Source: an uncultured Porphyromonadaceae bacterium
GTDB taxonomy: Bacteria > Bacteroidota > Bacteroidia > Bacteroidales > Muribaculaceae
Reading direction: 5' to 3'
Length of the DNA stretch: 64,000 nt
Assembly: GCA_947427285.1 (NCBI GenBank)
Contig: CANEHE010000006.1
Span: 32,465 to 96,464 of the forward strand
Under the pieces are notes generated by a model, which was given only the letters and a program-made list of their open reading frames with translations, was not told where the DNA came from and searched no databases. Position 1 is the stretch's first letter. Every line of letters starts with the position of its first letter. Made by a program: the position numbers and the translations under genes. This document shows, one piece after another, positions 44,036 to 53,900 of the stretch.

Positions 44036-45109
44036 ATGAAAATACTTTTCATTTGCAGTTCGCTGGGAGTGGACAGAATTGTGGGGCCACTGTTGCGTCA
44101 ACGCGGACATATAGTCGATTCGGTAGGACCGGATTCCGATAGACCGGAATTGCGTCTGTCAAAACGCGACGGATTTTTTGGATCATCACGTTATCTCTAC
44201 GATATAATGAAGACTCTGCCGGCAATGCGGGGGTATGATGCCGTTCAACTTGGATCGCATCTTTTTCTTGAACTTGGCCCGGGACGACTTTCATATTTTG
44301 TAAAAGAGTTGAAAAAAACAAACCGGGCACTATTTCTGTCGGCTCTAAGACCTGATTTCTTCTATACCGAGGCATGTGTGCGAAAAGGTCTTTTCCGTTT
44401 TTCTCCTTATCGTATAGGGACGGAAAAGTCTGCCCTTGCAAAATGCAATCCCGAAGCGGAATATGAGAATATGGAAAACGGAATTCGGGATTATGAACGG
44501 TTTCTGTTGAGTCAGTTGTCTGGAGTCATGACGTTTTCTCCAGAAATGGAGATTGCACTTAGACCTGTGACTGAGGGGATAATACGGTCGGTCCCTTTTC
44601 CAGTGCAGGTTCCCGACAATATGCCGGAAGAGATGACGGGAGACGGAAGGATATCTCTTATTGTGCCCGGAAACAGATTGACTGATCTTCGCGAAGGAAG
44701 GGATAGTCTGCGCCGCATGGCACGGGAGATTGCCGAGACTCTGGCGGAAGATTGCGTGCTGTTGGAAAATCTTGACAAGAATCATAGACTTCAGAGAGAT
44801 GCGATATGGATGGATTCGGTATGCCGCTATTCTCCGTCACCCGATGCTTTGTCGGCTATGGCATGCGGAGTGGTTGCGGTAAGCGGTTGTCAGCCAGAGT
44901 ATGCGGACTTTGTAAATACGTCTGCTATACCTCCTGTGATATGCGGGGCACCTGGAAAGGAAGAAGAGATAAAATCACGCCTCATATCATTGATTGAGCA
45001 CCGCGACAGTCTTGTCACTCTTTCAGGATCTGCCCGGGAATTTGTAAGGAAATATCATTCTCCGGAGGCAGCTGCTTCCGCATTGGAGTGCTTATGGGAA
45101 AGGATGTGA
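44036..45109 (+). CDS. Glycosyltransferase, GT-B-like
   Basis: A 357-residue protein that starts MKILFICSSLGVDRIVGPLLRQRGHIVDSVG, a Rossmann strand-helix with a nucleotide-sugar look. The second half has SLIVPGNRLTDLREGRDSL and the ending MACGVVAVSGCQPEY, LISLIEHRDSLVTLSGSAREFVRKYHSPEAAASALE, common for GT4-type enzymes (C-terminal helical tail). The catalytic EX7E is not clear. It overlaps the next glycosyltransferase gene by 16 bases and so forms a pair with it. Function in a surface glycan is likely; exact linkage open. Confidence 0.65.
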   Translation: MKILFICSSLGVDRIVGPLLRQRGHIVDSVGPDSDRPELRLSKRDGFFGSSRYLYDIMKTLPAMRGYDAVQLGSHLFLELGPGRLSYFVKELKKTNRALFLSALRPDFFYTEACVRKGLFRFSPYRIGTEKSALAKCNPEAEYENMENGIRDYERFLLSQLSGVMTFSPEMEIALRPVTEGIIRSVPFPVQVPDNMPEEMTGDGRISLIVPGNRLTDLREGRDSLRRMAREIAETLAEDCVLLENLDKNHRLQRDAIWMDSVCRYSPSPDALSAMACGVVAVSGCQPEYADFVNTSAIPPVICGAPGKEEEIKSRLISLIEHRDSLVTLSGSAREFVRKYHSPEAAASALECLWERM

Positions 45110-45912
45110 GACTTCAGGTATTGATCTGCACTTTTGGTTACGAAGGCATCCGGAGGATTGTCTCCCGATCATATCCGGAGATGGAAGGAGTTGAGTATAT
45201 TGTAAGTTGGCAGCTTCCAGACGGAGATGTGGAGATTCCCTCCCCAATCGCTTCAAGAAAAGATTTCACAGTTGCGAAAACCACCACACGTGGACTGAGT
45301 CGTAACCGCAATCTGGTACTTTCCCTGGCCACCGCTCCGGTAGCCATAATCGGAGATGATGATGTGGACTATACATCTGACGGACTGCTGAATGCGATAA
45401 GAACTATGGATATGCATCCCGATGCGGCACTGATAGCCATGCGCTATGGAACTCATTGCGTGGAGAAAGTATATCCCACTTATGGTTTTGAATTGAGCAG
45501 AACGCCGAAAGGTTATTATGTCTCAAGTATAGAGATGGTGATCCGTCCGGAGATTATAAATGGAGCCGGTCTGCGCTTTGACGAGCGTTTCGGCATAGGG
45601 TCAGTATTCATGGCGGGCGAGGAACAGCTGTTTGTCCACTCATTGCTACAGGCCGGATTTGAATGCCGCTATGCTCCGTTTGAGATCTGTCGTCACGAAG
45701 GCGACACAACATCGGCACGTCATGGTTCTGATCCGGAGTATATCTCGACAAAGGGAGCTGTCATACGTCTTTTGCATCCTTTCGGATGGTGGATGCGCAT
45801 GCTGACACATGCAATTCGTGATGCAGGTGCGGATAAGGGAATATCGAGGATAGATTATATCCGGGCCTGGATTGGCGGTGTGGCAAGGTTGAGGTCATTG
45901 ACATCAGGTTGA
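45094..45912 (+). CDS. Glycosyltransferase family 2 protein
   Basis: A 272-residue protein from ATG 45094 (MGKDVRLQVLICTFGYEGIRRI), overlapping the preceding glycosyltransferase by 16 bases. GDDDVDYTSDG is the metal-binding acidic motif, and FDERFGIGSVFMAGEEQLFVHSLLQAGFECRYAPFEICRHEG is the acceptor region with the GEE/D motif and the last His of family 2 enzymes. The N-terminal sugar-nucleotide fold is weaker than in the neighbours. It acts after or with the upstream enzyme on the same glycan, judging by their overlap. A terminator follows at 45925. Confidence 0.8.
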   Translation: MGKDVRLQVLICTFGYEGIRRIVSRSYPEMEGVEYIVSWQLPDGDVEIPSPIASRKDFTVAKTTTRGLSRNRNLVLSLATAPVAIIGDDDVDYTSDGLLNAIRTMDMHPDAALIAMRYGTHCVEKVYPTYGFELSRTPKGYYVSSIEMVIRPEIINGAGLRFDERFGIGSVFMAGEEQLFVHSLLQAGFECRYAPFEICRHEGDTTSARHGSDPEYISTKGAVIRLLHPFGWWMRMLTHAIRDAGADKGISRIDYIRAWIGGVARLRSLTSG

Positions 45913-45924
45913 TACAAAAGAAAC

Positions 45925-45962
45925 GGTCTCCATTGCAGCCGGATAGGGCCACGATGGAGACC
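45925..45962. terminator. Terminator between convergent genes
   Basis: GGTCTCCAT (45925-45933) and ATGGAGACC (45954-45962) are perfectly complementary, loop 20 bases, between the glycosyltransferase gene and the minus-strand ferredoxin gene. Confidence 0.65.
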
Positions 45963-45982
45963 ATGAAAGTCTGTTGACGAAT

Positions 45983-46150
45983 TTATCCTTCGGTGATAGC
46001 GTCGGAGGGGCAGACCTGTGCGCAGCTGCCGCAGCTGATGCACTCATCGGGATTGATGTGATAGATGTCGCCGGGAGTGATAGCTCCTACAGGGCAAACG
46101 GGCTCGCAGGTTCCACAAGCCACGCAGTTGTCGCCAATTACGTATGCCAT
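45983..46150 (-). CDS. Small 2[4Fe-4S] ferredoxin
   Basis: A 55-residue protein, ATG at 46150 and TAA at 45983-45985. It holds two CxxCxxCxxxCP clusters: CVACGTCEPVCP and CISCGSCAQVCP, each binding one cubane cluster, with internal twofold repeat typical for bacterial-type ferredoxins. It carries single low-potential electrons in the cytoplasm of an anaerobe, for example for pyruvate:ferredoxin oxidoreductase. It has its own promoter (46209-46238) and no operon partner. The call is certain because of the complete cysteine pattern. Confidence 0.96.
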   Translation of the reverse strand: MAYVIGDNCVACGTCEPVCPVGAITPGDIYHINPDECISCGSCAQVCPSDAITEG

Positions 46151-46208
46151 AGTTCTTTAGTTTTTAAGATTGTTATTAGAGTTGTTAGATTGGTCGTTTT
46201 CGTGAGTG

Positions 46209-46238
46209 CAAATTTAGGGCTTTATTTCCATACTGCAA
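46209..46238 (-). promoter_or_regulatory. Promoter of the ferredoxin gene
   Basis: Minus strand: TTTG (46235-46238), 18 bases, TAAATTTG (46209-46216). The start codon lies about 58 bases downstream. Confidence 0.7.
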
Positions 46239-46277
46239 AAAAACTTTCTTAAAATTTTTTCGCACATTCATTTTAGC

Positions 46278-46285
46278 TAAATTTG
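46278..46285 (+). promoter_or_regulatory. -7 element for the glycosyltransferase-trkAH operon
   Basis: TAAATTTG fits the -7 box, 71 bases before the glycosyltransferase start at 46357; upstream sequence is T-rich rather than a clean TTTG. Confidence 0.45.
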
Positions 46286-46356
46286 CATCATATATGCGGA
46301 AGATACTTCCTCCGCTTGTTATTTTATCAGACGATTATTTTACGTATTAAAATATA

Positions 46357-47100
46357 ATGACGCCTCTCATATCTATAATAACTATCACGTGGAATGCTTC
46401 GTCCACGCTGCCACCGACTTTGAAATCGGTAGGGGAACAGACATTCCGGGATTTTGAACATATTCTGGTGGATGGTGCGTCTTCCGACGACACTCTGGCT
46501 GTTGCCCGCAGGGATGGTCTTCCCTCGCTGAGGATTGTCAGTGAGCCGGACCGCGGACTTTATGATGCCATGAACAAAGGGCTGCGTATGGCCCGTGGAA
46601 AATATGTACTGTTTCTGAATGCTGGCGATTCCTTTGCGGACTCTGCCGTGTTGCAGGCTTATGCCGATGCAGCGGCGGCAAATCCGGATATCATATATGC
46701 CGATACTCTTGTGGTGGATGAGGCAAGAAATGTGGTCGGCTCCAGACATCTGTCTGTGCCTGATCAGCTTACGCTCGACAGTTTCTCCCGGGGGATGCTT
46801 GTGTGTCATCAGGCTTTCATGGTGCGGCGCAGTCTGGCCCCGGAATATGATCTGCGTTATAGGTTTTCGTCCGATTATGACTGGACTATCCGTTGCATCG
46901 CGCTGACAGAGCCTTCAAAATGTATCAATCTGCACAGGAATGCGATTCATTATCTGTCTGATGGTCTTACCGGGCGCAACCATCGGGCATCGTTGATAGA
47001 GAGATTTCATGTGATGAGACGTCATTACGGGGTCGCTACGGCAGTAGGACGTCATTTGTCATTTATACCACGCGCTTTGTCAAGAAAATTCCGGCAATGA
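46357..47100 (+). CDS. Glycosyltransferase family 2 (WcaA/WcaE-like)
   Basis: A 247-residue GT-A enzyme. ISIITITWNASSTLPPTLKSV, VDGASSDDT and EPDRGLYDAMNKGLRMARGKYVLFLNAGDSF are the signatures of the family branch that includes colanic-acid and other exopolysaccharide transferases. SSDYDWTIRC is the acceptor/catalytic base region. The stop codon overlaps the start of trkA (ATGA), so a glycan enzyme and a potassium transporter are translated from one transcript, an uncommon mix. Donor and product are not known. Confidence 0.88.
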   Translation: MTPLISIITITWNASSTLPPTLKSVGEQTFRDFEHILVDGASSDDTLAVARRDGLPSLRIVSEPDRGLYDAMNKGLRMARGKYVLFLNAGDSFADSAVLQAYADAAAANPDIIYADTLVVDEARNVVGSRHLSVPDQLTLDSFSRGMLVCHQAFMVRRSLAPEYDLRYRFSSDYDWTIRCIALTEPSKCINLHRNAIHYLSDGLTGRNHRASLIERFHVMRRHYGVATAVGRHLSFIPRALSRKFRQ

Positions 47101-48431
47101 AGATTCTGATTGGTGGAGACGGCGATACTGGAGTGCATCTTGCCCGTCAACTTTCACGTGAGAGTCAGGATGTAGTGCTGATGGGTACGGATTCCGCACG
47201 GCTTTCGGAGATGGATGCCAGATTCAATATACTGACATACGAAGGAGATCCGACGTCGCCTGCGGCCCTCAGAGGAGCAGGTGCTCCAGGTTGTGATCTC
47301 TTTGTGGCTGTAACTCCATGGGGCACATCGAATCTTGTGGCGGCACAGATAGCGAAATCAATGGGAGCCGGCAAAACAGTGGCCCGGATCGATACTCCGG
47401 AGTTTCTTACTTCCGGTTCAGTTGAACTGTTCAGGCGGCTGGGTGTGGACACAATGGTATATCCGGAGCATCTTGCAGCCCGTGAAATTATCTCTGTGCT
47501 CGACCATGCATGGCTGAGAAACAGATACACACTGTGCGATGGAGAGATAGTAGTTGCAGGTATACGTATTCCTCGCGGAGCACCCGTTGACGGAATGCGA
47601 CTGAGGGAGTTTGGTAAACAGAGTCATAGATTTCATGTGTCTGCCATTCGCCGACGCGGCACGACTATAATTCCGCGTGGTGATGATATGATCCGGGGAC
47701 GCGATGTGGTCTGGTTCACATTTGCCGGAGATGATGAGTCGGAACTGGCGAGACTTTGCGGCCGCCCCGATCCCGATATAAGAAAAGTCATGATCGCAGG
47801 TGCTGGAAAAATGACCCGCGCCCTCTGTAGGAATCTTGGGTCAGATATTAGTGTGACTGTTATCGATCCTGACAGGAAAAGATGTTCCGCGCTTCTTGAA
47901 GTCTGTCGTGGAGTGACTGTTGTCAATGCGGATTATCGCGACCTTGATGTACTCCGGGAAGAGAAGATTCTAGATATGGATGCGTTTGTGGCTCTTACCG
48001 ATTCTTCGGAAACCAATATCGTCAGCTGTATGGTGGCGCGTGAATTCGGTGTTGCGAAAACTGTGGCGGAGATAGAAGATGTTCAGTATTTTACCGAAGC
48101 CGACAGTCTTGATATAGATACCATAATAAATAAGAAACTTTTGACGTCGAGTCAGATATATCAGATGTTGCTTGACTCCTGGCTCCCTACTCCACGCTGT
48201 CTGGCTCTTGAGGAGGCAGAGGTTATAGAAGCTGTAGTGGGGTCTGGTGCTAAGATTACCAGGGGACGTATGCGTGATCTGAAACTTCCGGCTGATGCCA
48301 CTGTCGGAGCATTGATACGTGATGGAAAAGGCCAGCTCGTGGGTGGCAACACCATGATTATGCCGGGAGACCATCTTGTGGTCTTCTGCTTGGCCGGTTC
48401 TCTCCGGAAAATAGAAAAATTTTTGTCATGA
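47097..48431 (+). CDS. trkA: Trk potassium transporter NAD-binding subunit TrkA
   Basis: A 444-residue cytoplasmic protein made of two RCK halves. The first opens MKILIGGDGDTGVHLARQLSRESQDVVLMGTD and the second KVMIAGAGKMTRALCRNLGSDISVTVIDPD, each a Rossmann NAD-binding site followed by a TrkA_C domain. TrkA gates the membrane subunit in answer to nucleotide. It overlaps the preceding glycosyltransferase gene and the following trkH gene by ATGA junctions, so the three are tightly coupled. Standard length for TrkA. Confidence 0.95.
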   Translation: MKILIGGDGDTGVHLARQLSRESQDVVLMGTDSARLSEMDARFNILTYEGDPTSPAALRGAGAPGCDLFVAVTPWGTSNLVAAQIAKSMGAGKTVARIDTPEFLTSGSVELFRRLGVDTMVYPEHLAAREIISVLDHAWLRNRYTLCDGEIVVAGIRIPRGAPVDGMRLREFGKQSHRFHVSAIRRRGTTIIPRGDDMIRGRDVVWFTFAGDDESELARLCGRPDPDIRKVMIAGAGKMTRALCRNLGSDISVTVIDPDRKRCSALLEVCRGVTVVNADYRDLDVLREEKILDMDAFVALTDSSETNIVSCMVAREFGVAKTVAEIEDVQYFTEADSLDIDTIINKKLLTSSQIYQMLLDSWLPTPRCLALEEAEVIEAVVGSGAKITRGRMRDLKLPADATVGALIRDGKGQLVGGNTMIMPGDHLVVFCLAGSLRKIEKFLS

Positions 48432-49885
48432 ATTCCAATCTTCGATTTTCCGGAGTATTTTGTGTCCTCGGCTGGCTGATGATTCTGGAATCCGGTTTTC
48501 TGATTTTTCCGACCGTTGTTTCGGTCATATATCGGGAGCCGGACTGGTGGACATTTCTATGTGCGTCTGCCGGTGCAGGTGTATGCGGAAGTATTCTGAC
48601 CGGACTCTTCCGTGGACGGTTTTCCCGTCTGTCACGGATGGATGCCTACCTTATCACTCCACTGGTATGGGTTTCATTTTCTCTTTTTGGAATGATTCCT
48701 TTTATGCTCGCGGACGTTCCTCTGGATTTGTCATCTGCCTTTTTTGAGACGATGAGTGGATTTACCACCACAGGAGCTACTGTGATTTCAGACGTCGAGG
48801 TCTGCAGTCATGGCCTGCTCTTCTGGCGCAGTCTTATCCAATGGATAGGAGGACTCGGGATTGTCCTTTTCATACTTGCTGTGCTTCCAGCGTTGAATCA
48901 GGACGGTGGAATATTCATGTTCAATGCAGAGATGACGGGCATCAGCCACGACAAACTTCATCCACGAATAAGGCAGACAGCCAAGACTCTCTGGGGAGTG
49001 TACGGAATACTCACCGTTTTATTGATGATTATCCTGTGGGTCGGGCCGATGGATCTGTTCGACAGCGTATGCCACTCAATGACCACTCTGTCTACAGGTG
49101 GCTTTTCCACGCGGAATGCAAGTATTGCTGCTTTCGACAGCAGTTATGTGGCATCGGCTGTCACGGCATTCATGCTTATCGGTGGAATGAATTTTGCATT
49201 GATCTATAATCTTTGCCGAGGAGATTTTTCTTCGGTGCGCCGCAATACGGCCCTTAAGACATATATTCTTGTCGTGGTCATATCTGCACTTGTCGTGTCA
49301 CTGTCCATAGCTGTTTCCGGCATGGACTCCACTGCAGACAACAGGGTCCTTAAGCCTCTTTTTCTTGTGGCATCTGCCATTACCACTACCGGATTCACTT
49401 ATGGCGATTTTGCCGGATACGGTCCGGTCGCGCTGAGTGTTGTGTTCATGCTGATGTTCTCCGGTGCCTGTGCGGGTTCGACTACGGGCGCAGTCAAGAT
49501 TGACCGTCTGGTGGTGTGGGGCCGCGGCGTGCGCAATGAATCTATGCTTTCTATATACCCTAACCGTATGCTTCCTGTCGAGATGAACGGAAGAATGGTG
49601 TCGGAAGCTCAGAGGTCGAGACTAAGTGCTTTTTTAGCTCTGTATATTGCTCTTATTGCCGTAGGTACTTTGGCAGCCGGTGTTGCTGGATTCAGCTTCA
49701 CGGATTCCCTTTTCGCTGTATGTTCCTGTATCGGGAACAACGGTCTTGGTTACGGTGCTACTGCCGCCGGTTACGGATGCATGCCGGCTGCTTTGAAGTG
49801 GGTATTGTCATTTCTCATGCTTGCCGGACGTCTGGAACTCTTTACTGTATTTGTGATTTTCATTCCGGCCTTCTGGAAAAGATGA
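48428..49885 (+). CDS. trkH: Trk potassium transporter membrane subunit TrkH
   Basis: A 485-residue membrane protein with about ten helices and the four selectivity-filter loops of the SKT family: TMSGFTTTGAT near 110, SMTTLSTGGFSTRN near 215, ASAITTTGFTYGDF near 315, and CSCIGNNGLGYG near 430. It forms the K+ channel-like pore in the inner membrane; TrkA regulates it. Its ATG overlaps the trkA stop. The GAGSTTGAVKIDR region is the conserved loop behind the third filter. Confidence 0.96.
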   Translation: MNSNLRFSGVFCVLGWLMILESGFLIFPTVVSVIYREPDWWTFLCASAGAGVCGSILTGLFRGRFSRLSRMDAYLITPLVWVSFSLFGMIPFMLADVPLDLSSAFFETMSGFTTTGATVISDVEVCSHGLLFWRSLIQWIGGLGIVLFILAVLPALNQDGGIFMFNAEMTGISHDKLHPRIRQTAKTLWGVYGILTVLLMIILWVGPMDLFDSVCHSMTTLSTGGFSTRNASIAAFDSSYVASAVTAFMLIGGMNFALIYNLCRGDFSSVRRNTALKTYILVVVISALVVSLSIAVSGMDSTADNRVLKPLFLVASAITTTGFTYGDFAGYGPVALSVVFMLMFSGACAGSTTGAVKIDRLVVWGRGVRNESMLSIYPNRMLPVEMNGRMVSEAQRSRLSAFLALYIALIAVGTLAAGVAGFSFTDSLFAVCSCIGNNGLGYGATAAGYGCMPAALKWVLSFLMLAGRLELFTVFVIFIPAFWKR

Positions 49886-49927
49886 ACTTTTTCGGTGATT
49901 CTGACCAATTATATGGACTGATTTTAT

Positions 49928-49935
49928 TACTTTTG
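49928..49935 (+). promoter_or_regulatory. -7 element for the AraC-family gene
   Basis: TACTTTTG fits TAnnTTTG, 17 bases before the start at 49953. The -33 part is not clear. Confidence 0.5.
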
Positions 49936-49952
49936 CGGAAAATAAAAGAATT

Positions 49953-50867
49953 ATGAACCATAATTTGTCCGCAGATGGAGACGTTGGTCGTGATGTGAGC
50001 CTTGTGACAATCGACGAAATCGCACGCAAGGTCAATAACATCACCTTCGACGAGGAGATTGTTGTGGTGGAAGACTGGCTGATGCAGAATGCTAAAACTA
50101 TATTGCCGGCCAGAGTGGACGCTTTGCTTATCATACTCTGCACTGCCGGAAAAGGACGCATAGGCATTGATCTCAGGGAGTATGAGGTAGGCCCCGACAC
50201 ACTCATTATAATCCAGCCGAAGAATTACGTGTATCTTTATGAATGCGATGAGGACTCAAGAGCCAGCATTGTGACCTGTTCACGTAGGATGGTCGAGGAG
50301 GTGCTACCTAAATTCACTGACCTGCTTCCGCTACTTATCCATCATCGCACAGATCCTGTAAGCCATCTATCCCGTCGTGAGAGTGAGGAACTTGAACTGT
50401 TTTGTCATTTCCTGAGGAGGAAGCTCTCAGGGCCGCATACGCCGTTTCTGCAGAGGAAGGTGGTGTGTCTGCTTCAGGCCGCGCTGTTTGAGATGATGGA
50501 CATCCAGCACGCCCGTTCGGAAAATACATCCGGAAGACATTCCCGAAAAGAGGAGCTGATGGCCCGGTTCATACTGGCTGTCAGTGAGAATTTCCGTCAA
50601 TACCGGGAAGTGGGATATTATGCCGAGAAACTATGCATCACTCCAAAACATCTGTCGGCTGTCTGCAAGGAGATTTCAGGACGTACGGCAGGGGAGTGGA
50701 TTGAAAATTACGTGACAATGGAGGCGAAGGTTTTATTGAAGACGACCGATCTCTCGGTACAGGAAATATCTTCCAGTCTCAGTTTTGCCAACCAGTCGTT
50801 TTTCGGAAAGTACTTCAAACGCCAGACCGGACTATCTCCCACGGAATTCCGTTGCAAGTTCTCATAA
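49953..50867 (+). CDS. AraC-family transcriptional regulator
   Basis: A 304-residue regulator. The N-terminal 190 residues are a cupin-like sensor domain (RVDALLIILCTAGKGRIGIDLREYEVGPDTLIIIQPKNYVYLYE). The C-terminal part carries two helix-turn-helix units: YYAEKLCITPKHLSAVCKEISGRTAGEWIEN and VQEISSSLSFANQSFFGKYFKRQTGLSPTEFR, the last being the AraC family signature. It is a one-component cytoplasmic activator or repressor of unknown ligand. No clear target nearby other than the convergent large surface protein. Confidence 0.93.
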   Translation: MNHNLSADGDVGRDVSLVTIDEIARKVNNITFDEEIVVVEDWLMQNAKTILPARVDALLIILCTAGKGRIGIDLREYEVGPDTLIIIQPKNYVYLYECDEDSRASIVTCSRRMVEEVLPKFTDLLPLLIHHRTDPVSHLSRRESEELELFCHFLRRKLSGPHTPFLQRKVVCLLQAALFEMMDIQHARSENTSGRHSRKEELMARFILAVSENFRQYREVGYYAEKLCITPKHLSAVCKEISGRTAGEWIENYVTMEAKVLLKTTDLSVQEISSSLSFANQSFFGKYFKRQTGLSPTEFRCKFS

Positions 50868-50917
50868 AGTCAAGAAGTCCGTACATTTGTACGACCCTCT
50901 AAAACAATTGCCAGACT

Positions 50918-53900
50918 TTACTTCACTATCACTTTCACGGTGCTGAAACCGATACGTACCATGTAGATGCCTGGTTCGACTGGAATATTCGTCACACCGA
51001 TGCCGCATGTTTCATCGGCAACGTCTATACCTGCGGTAGTGAATATTTCAACTCTGATTTCAGCAGTGGATGTCACGGATATACAACCGTGCTCACCCCT
51101 TATCCCCGTGACATCAGAAGTCACATTTTCTACGGAACTGAATGCGATTTCTATAGGCGCACATGCCAGTGATTCTCCCTTGTCGTAGACGGCACTGATA
51201 CAGTAAAGGTGTTTCCCATCCTCCGCTTTATTGTCGGTGTATGAAGTGTCGGTCACAGGACGCTCGTTGAGGCGTTCACCATCGCGATAGATGTTGTATC
51301 CTACAAGTTCTACATCTTTGCCCGGCTCCATGGGTGTGAATGTCACGTCATCCACACCAACTATCCATGCATCCCCTGACACGTGACGGATACCGAAGAA
51401 GCGGGCCCCGGCAGGCAGATCGAATGAGAACTTCGTCCATTCCGACGGCACATAGTCTATCCCTCCCAGACGCTTGAAATCGTTTATGTCGCGTGTCCCG
51501 TCGGAATACCAAACATCAATTGTTTCGGGATATTTTGATGCGAAACTTATCGCATAGAAAGTCAATGTCTGGGCTTCCCCGTTCAATTCCGGTGACACGG
51601 CTATATCATTGTTTGTTCTGCCGTCATGATTGAAGAAACCAGTCATGAAGTGTGTGCCGCTGTGGGCCATTCCCTGCGCTTGGAATAGTGACTCATCAGC
51701 TATTATCCATGCATATTGGGTCTTACCTTCATTTAATCCTTCAAGCACCATTCCGGTCGGGAGTCCGAGTGTACCTTTGTCCAGATCATAGAATGTCCAG
51801 TCGCCGAGACTGTCTACGGCAAATTTCTCTTCTATCTCAAATGATTCAGTAATCTGTACTGCTGTACCGCTCGGTAACGTGGGAGGAGTCCAAGTCAGCA
51901 TCACAGCACTATTGTCCAGCGTGCCTGCAAGTGATTCAGGCGACGGATGCATCGATGTCTTGTAGTTCACCTTTTTCTCATCGGTGGTATTGTTTTCCTC
52001 TTTATCATCAGGATCTGACACGATGATTGCCTTATAAACAGCTTCTGCACCATCAGCAGCATTAAGCGTCTGATTGAAAACCACATGCTCTATCCGACCC
52101 GGAGCGAGAACCGGGAGGTCGCGACTGTCGCTCTTTTTCCCGTTGCGGTAAAGTTCCACCGATGCGCCTTTTACAGGAGTGACACCGTCATTCTCCACGT
52201 AAGTACTGATTCTGAACTCATAAGACTGTTCAGCGACAGCCGGAGTCTCAAGATGTATTGCCCGTAGATCGCTTCCTGAGTGAGCCTCGCGTACCTGCAT
52301 GCGATCCATGAATACAAACGACTGTGAGTCTGTCCCGTTGGGATAGTCTATGAGATTCCCTTCAAACTGGAATTGCACCGTTTTTCCGGCAAATTCAGTA
52401 AGACTGTACGTCATACGGTTCCAACCTTTATCGTTCAGATCACCTACTCTAACCTTACCTAATTCCTTAAATTCACCTTGAGGTGTGCGTGCTTTTACGA
52501 CAAGCTCGTTATTGTCTAATAAACGTGTGCCGTCTGTCGATGTTGGTACAAATATATCAAACGATATCACGGGCGACGTCAACCCGGAGAGATCTATTTT
52601 GCCTGTGAGCATCGACGGATGTGATTTGGCATCATAAGCATACATCGCTACAGAGCAGCCATCCCCTTCGGCCGACCAGGGTTTGATGGCACCAGACATA
52701 TCTCCCTCGTGGAATATTGTAGATTTGCCTCCGTCGGCAGTGAAATCGACGGGCATTACATTCAGACGTTCGAATCCCTCTGTCAGTGGCGTGGTTAATG
52801 GCTTTCCAATTGCTACGGAAGGGCTCCCTACCGACATTGTTGATCCTCCATCTGTTTCCGCAACAATATAGAAACGGAAGAATTGTTGATCATTTGTCAC
52901 CCCGGTCTTATATGTGTAGGTTGTACTTTTTACATCGCGTGCGATGGTCTGGAAGGTCAGTCCGTCTGTAAGATGATATTTGATCAGATCCGGATTGATC
53001 GGGTTGCCGTCACAGTCGGTTTCGGGTGCCTTCCAACTCAGTATGACTTCGCCTGTAGTATCTGTCTCGCTGATGTTCAGATCTGTAGGCTCATCGGGTT
53101 TGTTGACTCCAACGTAGATACTCTTTGTATAGGTTTCGGCTCCAATGCCAGAGGCGTTGTAGGTCACAATACCGAAAGTCTTATATCCGGTGCTTTTCTG
53201 AGTGTAGGTATAGGTAAGTTCCTGACCCGGCGTAACGTCCGTGAATGTTTTCGATACTGTCTGTAAGGCGTTTCCTGCATACGTGCCGTTACCGATCACC
53301 ACTTTCTCCAGATTGGCTGTCAGTGGATTGCCATCCATATCAGTGGAGGGTGCTTTGAAGGTGATAGTGACTTTGTAAGGCTTTACCCCATCGCTTGCCG
53401 GACTTACTTTAAGATCTGTAATGGCGGAAGGCACCGTTGGCACCATTGGCTCATAGATGTCTATGCTGGGCAACTTGACATAAAGCGCGCCTGTCCGGGG
53501 TGTAACAGAATGCACGCCGAGATAGTAGGTGCCGTTGGAGGGTATTTTCACATAGTTGATGCAATCCATGCGCGAATCAAATTCGGTGGTAGGCATCACA
53601 TCCAATGTCATTCCCTCAGCTGTGGCGGAAGAACCGAGTTTCACTTCCACTTTGCCGGGAGTGCCGTATTGGGGTACGAAAGGAGTGTAGACTTTGTAAT
53701 ATTTGCCGCTGTACATGGCAAGACCGGGAGTGATTATCCAGTCGTCTCCCTCTGTATTGGTATTGGCATCACCTACCGGGGCGGTACAGCGTGCATTCGA
53801 CAGATTGTATTCCCATGTGTTGCCGTCATTGTTGGCGTCTATTACGGTCATGCCATCTATGTCCTTGAATTTGCGGCTGTATGGTATAGGCAATCCTTCC

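Noticed and set aside
50890..50903. Small palindrome CGTACA-TT-TGTACG region between the AraC gene and the cargo gene
   Set aside because: Arms of six bases with a two-base loop cannot form a hairpin, and it lies between convergent 3' ends, not near a promoter.
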